64,000 nt of DNA, taken from the NCBI RefSeq assembly GCF_030272615.1, contig NC_081409.1:912174340-912238339 (forward strand). Direction: 5' to 3'. The notes below the pieces were generated by a model. That model saw only the letters and a list, made by a program, of their open reading frames with translations. It did not search any database and was not told where the DNA came from. The translations under genes were made by a program, and so were the position numbers. Shown here in pieces: positions 56,754-64,000 of this stretch; position 1 is the first letter of the stretch; each line of letters starts with the position of its first letter. The stretch is from Cryptomeria japonica (Eukaryota > Streptophyta > Pinopsida > Cupressales > Cupressaceae).

Positions 56754-59232
56754 TGTTGTGCGAATCGCACACCCATCCCCGTCTTGGACAGGGACCCCCA
56801 GTTTGTGCCTTTCTGTCCTGATCCTGAAATTTGGCTAAGTCTGGAATTCCCTGATCCTGAAATTTGGCTAACTCTGAAAACTGAGGAAACCTCCAAAAAC
56901 TAGAATTTGCAATATAACTCCTGGAGGTCTGAAACCACTCTCAAACATCCTGAAAGTATATATGGAATATAACTTAAAGTATAAGAAAGGAGAAAGACAT
57001 ATGGAAATGTCACTTATACTTGAAAAGGTTAAAAGTGTTTCAAGGTCCGAAATTCACCTTTAAACATCATTTTCGGACCCTAGGGCCGAAATTTCTAAAT
57101 ATGACGAAATCGCAAAAAGTGTTTCAAGGTCCGAAAAACACTTTAAGTGTCCATTTTCGGACCCTAGGGGCGAAATGTTAAAAACGCGATTTTGCAAAAG
57201 TGTTCCAAGTTCCGAAGTTTGCCTTGGACACCCATTTTCGGACCCCAGCCCCGAAGAAAAGTTTAAAGTGCGAAATCTTTTAAAAGCGCCTCCAGCTCCG
57301 AAAGGTAAAACGTTAAGTCCATTTTCGGACCCCTGGGAAAGGTAAAACGTGAAGTCTCATTTTCGGACCCTAGGGACGAAATGTTTTAAAATCGCAATTT
57401 TTGCGAAATATATGTAAGCTCCGAAATTTGCAAAAGGATGGCAAAGGTCCGAAATTCGCATTAAGTCCTCAAACTTCGGACCCATGAGCCAAAAGTGAAA
57501 GGTTTTGAAAATTCAAAAGTTCAAATGCTCCGAATTTGCAAAGAACGCCAAAAGGTCCGAAGTTTTTGCAAATTTCAAGGTGTCCTCCGTTCTCCGAAAT
57601 TTACTAGAAAGCATGAGAGTTAGAGTTTTAGAATCTGCAGAAGCTCTTCAAACCTCCAGAATCGCGCCATAAACCCATTTAAAACGTCCAAAACTCCAAA
57701 GGTAAAATACGCAGAAGTAAAAGACCAAGGATCAGATTTCACAATTGAAGAGAAAGAGAAGCATTTTCAAGATACATCTCACAAAGAGCTTCTCAAGCCA
57801 GACGTCGTAATTAAATTTAATGTTTGTTAAAATTAAATTATTTAATTTTTTCAAATTAATTTAATGAAATGAAATTGGTTGATCGCAGGACGTCATCAAA
57901 GAACCAGGAGAAAGACCTGAAATGCGAATCTAGGAAGGATCGCAATTCAAGGCCAGGCGCTGAAGATTGGAAAAGAAAGATACAGGAGCGCAAGAGCAAC
58001 CGAGCATTGGGAACCGTGTCGTTGAACAAAGATGAAGTCCACCGGCGAAATTGGAGGCCACAGACCAAAGAACACTCTGAATGCTGCAAGTTTATGCATT
58101 CTCAAAAAGAGACACAGATGGATTTAATTCAAGGAATTCAATTCCTAAAAAGCTGAAATTGCTTTATTGTAAACTGCCTATGGGTCCCGTGCAAGATATT
58201 TTTGTGGATAACTATTCCCAACCACCAAGAAGATTGGATAGACCTGAATTAAAGCCAAATAGTGGCAGGTAGTTGAGATAGTTGCTAGTTGGATAACTGA
58301 GAATTAATTCAGCATTGGTCAAGGCTGTCAGCTTCTGGAAGACAGATCAGGACCCTTGGATGCAGTCCATCCTGGCCTCTGATTCAAAATTGTAATATCT
58401 ATAAAAGCCAGAGGCCTTTCTTCTGCAAAGGGTTAGATTGTTAGAGATTGAGAAAAGGGTTAGAAATTGCTAGATAGTTAGATTTTAGAGTTAGAATAGG
58501 TTAGATCTTAGCAGTAGCATAGAGATGCTGCAGAAATTGTTGTAATAGGCAGTTGAGATCAATATATGAACATTGATTTGGTGTTTATTGTCTTGTTTTC
58601 ATCCTGTTTGCATGGTTTCTTTCAGCATTTTAGATAGATCTTTCTATTTTGGGTGTGCAGGTATTTGATAGATTCGGGCTCATACCACTGAGGATATTCT
58701 GATTGTGTATCCTTTTGTGTGGTTAACCTGAGCCTTCGATTGTGCTTAGTTCAATTGCAGGTGTCCGTTTGAGCTACGCCAGAATTGGGTGCTTAGCCGT
58801 GCGTCTCCAATCTGAAAATCTTCCAAGTTCCTTTGAAGATTGCACCGTTCCTGCAAGGTTGTGAGCCATTCTGGCCAAGCAGGAATTGGTTATGTTGAAT
58901 CCGTCTACCCGCATACCCGTGTTGTTAGTTTTAGATCTCCTAACCCTTTCCTTTTGCTCTTTATTGCATAATTCGAGAATCACGGCAGACTAGCTTGTTG
59001 CCAGTTAAACGTAAGTCCCCCTTGTGTTTCCAGCATAAACACATCAAGCCACTGAGAGATCCCGCAGTCAAGACCTGACAAAAGAAACCTTGAGGTAGTC
59101 TCCTTTGATCAAACTTAGAAAACAGCATTAGAGACTTCCTTATCTCAAGAGAGAGTAGGATAATCAGTCGGCTATTCTATTCTGCGTTGGCCGTATGGAG
59201 TTTGCAGCAATGCGATTTCATCAACGTCAACA
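56754..59232 (+). mobile_element. Solo LTR L2 of the L family (2479 bp)
   Basis: TGTTGTGCGAATCGCAC...ACGTCAACA is flanked by GGTCC (56749-56753 and 59233-59237). It matches the L1 5' LTR, including the TTCGGACC block (about 57020-57600), TATA box (about 58400) and the end. It inserted into a palindrome of unit M. Confidence 0.92.
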
Positions 59233-59660
59233 GGTCCCTGGGAGAGGGACAGGAGTGATTTTGCTTCTAGGGCCAATTTTCTCCTTCGAGGTGCAACCAA
59301 ATTATATTCAATGAGTAAAATGTACCCCCCTCGTTCTTCTCAAATCGCGAAATCGTTCAAATCTTTCAAGGACAAGGCAATTTTGGATTTCAAGCTCCGG
59401 TCCTTCAGTGAGGGACAGGAGCGATTTTTGCTCTCAGGGCCAAATCTTTTTACTTTTCACTTCAAATTTCCTTCGCTGAGGAAAATATCACCTCTTTACA
59501 CGCCATGAATAAAAGTTCAAGTCCAAACAAGGTCTAAAAATGTGCATATGAATAAAATCGCTCTGGTCCCTTGGTGAGGGACAGGAGCGATTCGCCTTGG
59601 ACCCTTGGAGAGGGACATGAGCGCTTTTCGCTCTGGACCCTCAGTGAAGGTCAGGAGCGA
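59233..59660 (-). repeat. Palindrome ladder of unit M
   Basis: Cores of the F type (CGCTCTGG/AGGGACAGGAGCG) end at 59258, 59424, 59590, 59624 and 59660. Steps are 166, 166, 34 and 36 bp. The first core is split by L2, its other half lying at 56743-56753. Confidence 0.85.
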
Positions 59661-59698
59661 AATTTGACTTTTCGAACTCTCTATCAGGACAATTTTAA

Positions 59699-59751
59699 TG
59701 GAATATAACATTTAAGTATAAGTATCACTTATACTTTAAGTTATATTCCAT
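59699..59751. repeat. Third copy of the LTR long inverted repeat, in unit M
   Basis: The arms 59699-59723 and 59727-59751 match the hairpins at 5616 and 11017, although M belongs to the other family. The flanking sequence to about 59935, including the CAGACTTAGCCAAATTTCAG repeats, is shared as well. Confidence 0.85.
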
Positions 59752-60757
59752 ATATACTTTCAGGATGTTTGAGAGTGGTTTCAGACCTCCAGGAGTTATA
59801 TTGCAAAATCTAGTTTGTTGAGGTTTTTCAGTTTCCAGACTTAGTCAAATTTCAGGATCAGGACATTCCAGACTTAGCCAAATTTCAGGATCAGGACTTT
59901 CAGACTTAGCCAAATTTCAGGATTAGGACTTCACTCAAGCCGGACTTGCTATCCTATTGATCTCCCCGACAACACTCAAAATGCAAAGGCTTAACTAACA
60001 AAACCCTAGAAGACAAAAAAAAAAAACCCTAAAAAGCAAAAAAAACATGGGTCCCCATTTGCAATGGGGCGATGTGTGAAAACGTCACAACAGGGCCTTA
60101 CGTCTCCGAATTGTAGGAACAGAATTTCCTAAAACTAACAAGTTCTCAAAAAAGATCAAAAGATAGGGTTTGCAAGAGATGAATTCTAATCTAATCCTAA
60201 GAATGACTCAATGTAGGCTAGACTTGGTAAGATTCTACCAATTTCAGTATTGCCAAGGAATTACAACTCTACTGGAATTGATGCGATCTTCTAAGGTGAT
60301 TAGTGATTTTTCGAATCATCAAGAATTATAGACACTACCATGAAGGTACATATCAATAGTTCAATAATGATTGAAGGTTCAAGCAATATGGATATCTCCA
60401 GTTGACCACACAAGGCGTCCTTACAATCAGTAAGAAGCTAGTGGTTTGGAACGTGAATCTCACCAAAGATCAAGCCCAACACTTAGTCCTTCAAACTAAA
60501 ATGCTACTTCGACCGAGAATGATTCAAGAAAGTAAACAACCATGAAGATAGCCACAAGAATTGCAATAAAACACCATAACTTCAATATTTTATTGATCTC
60601 AAAGCCAAAATAGACAACAATTGCTTGAAATTCTTTCTTCAATGCTCAATCTTGCTACAAAATAATTTTCTTCTCTCCCAAAGCTCTAATCTTCTAATTT
60701 CTAACTGCTTATCTCTAATATCTAATTGCTAATTGACAAAATGAAAATGAGTGAGGG

Positions 60758-60765
60758 TATATATA
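60758..60765 (-). promoter_or_regulatory. TATA box near the 3' end of unit R
   Basis: TATATATA, about 195 bp downstream of the ORF stop on the minus strand. The position and surroundings match 30232 in F (AACCCTAATTAGGGTTT upstream in both). Confidence 0.55.
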
Positions 60766-60959
60766 GCATCCTCAATTACAATGAACGGCCCAGATCAAAA
60801 GAAGATCAACGGCTAAGATTCTGACACCTAAACCCTAATTAGGGTTTGTTACAAAAAATTCCCTTTTTAGTTGAACATTATTAAATGCATAGCCAAATAT
60901 TTAATTGGCACAAAAATCTAGGAAACATAGACCAATGATAATTAAGGTACCACATCATT

Positions 60960-63900
60960 TTATAACAACCTCTCTTCTAGAACCTTATTCCCTTTCCAAT
61001 GCTCTTTCTTAGCATATGCAATGAATCTGGACACGATTCCTTCAATCTCAGTAATAGGAATCTCGAGAAGATTCCTCATTCGTTCCTCCAAGTGGATAAC
61101 CTGATCAAAGGCTTTGAGAAGAGCTGCATCCCATCCAGGTTCGAGTTCTTTGATCTTCTCAATCAAGAGCATAGTAGTGAACATTAGATCCCGTTGCTCA
61201 TCTGTGATGACATTCTCATCTTTGCAAAAGATGACCTTGACTCTTTCTTCCAACTCTTGAAGGTCCACATCTGTCTCAACTTCGATCCTCCTACCGAGAA
61301 TGGTACATAACACCTCAAACACCTTGTCCTGAATTGGATGGATGACGCCCTCAACTTGATTGCACTTGGTGCTGATGTCCTCGAAAAGAACCTCCTTCAT
61401 CTGAAGTAGAGTTGACCACTGGAGTAAATTATGAGCTCCTCCATCCATTATCTTTTCTTGTGCTAGGATCTTCCTTGATGTTTGCCTGATTACTTGCAGA
61501 ACAGGAATGATAACATCTCTAGTGTGAGTGAAAGCGGCTACTGTTATCATCAGGTTGTGGATGATCTCAAGGACCTGGATAGCTCGGTGGATTGTCTGCA
61601 TCATTCTTGTTGCAAATTCAACGGCTACTGTGTGGGATTTGTCAATCCAAGAGCTCATAAGCTGAACCAAGCTCTTGACTCTCTCTGCCTCGCCAACTGA
61701 TTCAAGGGGAAGTGCTTGCACAGGAGACACTGTTGGATCCTGACGCCCCAAGGGCTGATTGAGATGGCTAAAGTAGCCTCTCCAAGCACCGACCTCTCTC
61801 TCAAGCTTTCTATTCTTTTCCATTTCTTCCTTAAGCTTGTCTTTAAGTACTTCAAATGAATCAATTGCCTCATCCAGTGCCTGCTCAGCAGTGAGTGGAC
61901 CAAGCTCAAATGTTTCTACATCATACTCTTCTGCGAGAATTTCACTTTCATACTTGTCCACTGTTGGTGTAGCTATCTGCAACTTCCCGGACCCTGTCTC
62001 ATCTCTGATCATCTTGGACATCTTGGTGGCCTTCTTCTTCTCTGTTACTTCCTGAGAAGTTCCTACAAGGCTCTCTAAGTCAATTAAATTATCTTCATCC
62101 TCAATCACAATCACCCTTGTCAGTCTCTCCTTCAACCAATCTGGAATGGCAGATCTCGTCTCTCTAACTTGTATTTCTTTAGGCAATGGTTCGTCTTCTC
62201 GGAGAGGAGATGTCACTTCATCATCATTCTTGTCTTCATGTAGCTCATTGACTTGGGGAGATCGACTTGACGAATGCTAAGGTGCCCTCCCCTTTTCAGG
62301 TTTATCATTCTGTACTATTGACTCCATAGATTCATCAACCTCAGGCATCGTCATCTCTTGTCCTTCAACTTGACTTCTCCTTTTCTCATGTCGAGATGAT
62401 GTACCTGATGAGAGATCTCGATTGGCCTCTTGCTTCTTCTTGGAGGGTTCCCTTTTCTCGGGTCTTTCTTTCCTCTTCGCGCCTCTAGGATGAGAATTGT
62501 CTTCACTTGCGCTTGCTCCTCCTTCTTCTGGTCTTTCCTCCAAAGTAAAAGTCATTGGTACGTTCTGTTCTCTTAACTTTTGATGTTGTACATCCACCCA
62601 TCTGCGAGTACATGACAAAACTGGAGCCATCAAAGCTCTCAAGTCTGAAATCTTAGGCTCGTTCCAATCTATCTTCACTGCCTTGTCCTCTCTGTCATAG
62701 GATGAGTGGAGATGTCTGCCACTGTCCTGAGCTTGATCGGCCACTCTGTAGACTTTGCATTTCCTAATGAAATCTAAAGGTAATCTGGAATGCATCTTTC
62801 TTTTCACTTCTAAATCACTTGAGAGATTCATCCAAAAGTCTTCTACCTGAAATTCATGCTTGTACTTCCTACCATATGTCTCTTCTATATACCCATAAGG
62901 ATCAAAATTCTCCCTTAAGGCAAAGAATGTGAATGAATATGAGGCCAACTCCCTCTCTGCATCATCCAAGGCTAGAGCATTAGGACATACCTCAACTGAA
63001 TTCCCCAATATGATGGGCACGGGAATTCCATTTCTATGCCTGTGTCTGAATGCCTTCGCATAGTCTGCCAACTGCCTAGTCACCTCGAGTAGCACTATCC
63101 TGTCTGTCGGATACCTCGGCAACATGTAGGGAGGTGAAGGACACCCATGAACTCTGATATATGTAAACTTTGGAAACTGGATGAACCAAGCACCATACCT
63201 CTTTACAAGCCCTTGTGCATCCGGAGATAGTCGATTGTGAATCCCGCCTTGCAATATCCTAGTGATGTTCATCGTGAAGGTATCATTGACTAACTTGTAG
63301 TTACTTCCAGGTGGATGATGCAAATGAACATAAGAGTCACAAACTCTCACTTCTCCGGGTCCTTTTCCGATCACTCCTTTGTGAGGTAGTCCTGCATATT
63401 CGAAACTCCTGATCAAGGCATATATGACGTATGAGCTCATGTGAAATGACTTGGTAGGCTTTAGTCTTCTCAACTGCACGTCGAGGCAATGGCTAATAAT
63501 TCTAGCCCAATGAATCGTTCCTTTTCCTTGAACTATCACTTGGATGAAGTAGAACATCCACTTTTCAAAATAGAAGGCTTGAGGAGCCCCTGTAACTCGA
63601 TTGAGCAAAGTTATCAAATCTCTGTATTCCTCCTGGAAGTCGATCCTATGTGGTGTATTGGGAATCTTGCTCAGGCGTGGACGACTTTTGAGTAACCAAT
63701 TCTTATTGATGATGCTCAAGCAAGTGTCTGGATCATCTTCATACATCGACCTGGCTCCTTCTAGGCTTTTGTAAATCATATCTTTATGTTCTGGAAGATG
63801 GAGAGCTTCACTTATAGCCTCCTCTGAAAGGTATGCCAAAGTGTTCCCTTCCTTGGATACGATCGATCTTGATTGTGGGTCATAATGGCGAGCACACTCG

Positions 63901-64000
63901 ATCATCAGCTCATGGCACTGGACTGCTAGAGGGAAACCGGCCGCCTTGATGATGCCACTTTCAATTATTCTCTTTGCGACAAGTGATGGCTTGCCAATGT
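60960..64000 (-). pseudogene. F-type ORF of unit R, 5' end outside the window, one internal stop
   Basis: The frame is open from the window edge to a TAG at 62279-62277, then continues in the same frame to its stop at 60960. The F copy has CAA at that place. It aligns with F over codons about 65-1086, without the Ty3 insertion. It therefore shows the natural sequence across the F breakpoint, with NDTFTMNITRILQGG at about 63260. It has one SEDNSHPRGA unit where F has three. The PDWLKERL motif and the coiled-coil stretch are conserved. Function unknown. Confidence 0.8.

Larger units (their letters stand above)
54512..60092 (-). mobile_element. Unit M: short F-type unit with most of the ORF missing, split by solo LTR L2
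   Basis: Starts at 60092 (minus) with TGTTGTGACG and ends at 54512 with ACGTCAACA. The target duplication is GGGCC (54507-54511 and 60093-60097). Excluding L2 it is about 3.1 kb. It keeps the start module, 166-bp-spaced palindromes, both TATA boxes and the MATP start, but only a 64-codon frame instead of the 1086-codon ORF. As in F, there is no second terminal repeat. Confidence 0.88.
54312..64000 (-). mobile_element. Unit R: F-type ORF-bearing unit, split by M, runs off the window
   Basis: The unit end GTCAACA (minus) is at 54312. The segment 54312-54511 matches the last 200 bp of unit F (30868-31069). The rest of the unit continues at 60093, the two parts being separated by unit M with GGGCC on both sides. 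R carries the F-type ORF and, on the minus strand, a TATA box at 60758-60765. Its start lies beyond 64000. Confidence 0.85.

Noticed and set aside
1-64000. tRNA or rRNA genes
   Set aside because: No cloverleaf with conserved A/B boxes or rRNA core was recognised; primer sites only resemble tRNA ends.

Overview
This window reads as nuclear DNA of a large, repeat-packed seed-plant genome. A conifer or other gymnosperm is my best guess, from the repeat density, very long LTRs and long introns, but no sequence here proves the clade. There are no bacterial operons, rRNAs, tRNAs or CRISPR arrays. Almost everything is LTR retrotransposon, inserted one into another. The exception is 40.3-47.7 kb, which holds four exons of a cellular gene, DNA polymerase lambda (minus strand).

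Layout. 1-2230: part of a long LTR-like unit (U1, minus) with a GGCGGACTTT repeat block, inserted into an old ORF copy (P, 2231-5048, plus). 5049-11391: LTR element L1 (minus) with a 2.8-kb LTR and one gag-like ORF. 11392-13544 and 40068-40331: the two halves of unit U2 (minus), split by the copia-type element C1 (13545-40067, target duplication ACTTA). C1 is itself split three times: by unit F (16157-31069, duplication AATCC) just after its gag start, by a 1.7-kb non-autonomous LTR element (32440-34147, duplication ATTGC) inside its gag zinc knuckle, and by a solo LTR (37407-38918, duplication GAGTG) inside its 3' LTR. F carries a 1086-codon ORF that is broken by a complete young Ty3 chromovirus-type element (20247-27668, duplication GAACA).

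40332-47693 is low-copy DNA with the polymerase exons and a second 1.7-kb LTR element (41628-43291). 47694-53140 holds remnants of two further LTR elements and a 5'-truncated LINE. From 54312 to the window end lies unit R (minus, same ORF family as F), split by the related unit M (54512-60092, duplication GGGCC), which is split in turn by a solo LTR of the L family (56754-59232, duplication GGTCC).

The most unusual signal is the family F/M/R/U1/U2. F and M are each bounded once by TGTTGTGA...GTCAACA ends with 5-bp target duplications, and neither shows a second copy of its terminal sequence. They look like enormous solo LTRs that carry an ORF with its own TATA promoter plus a second promoter near the 3' end. 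Their promoter-proximal half holds a ladder of palindromes spaced almost exactly 166 bp apart.
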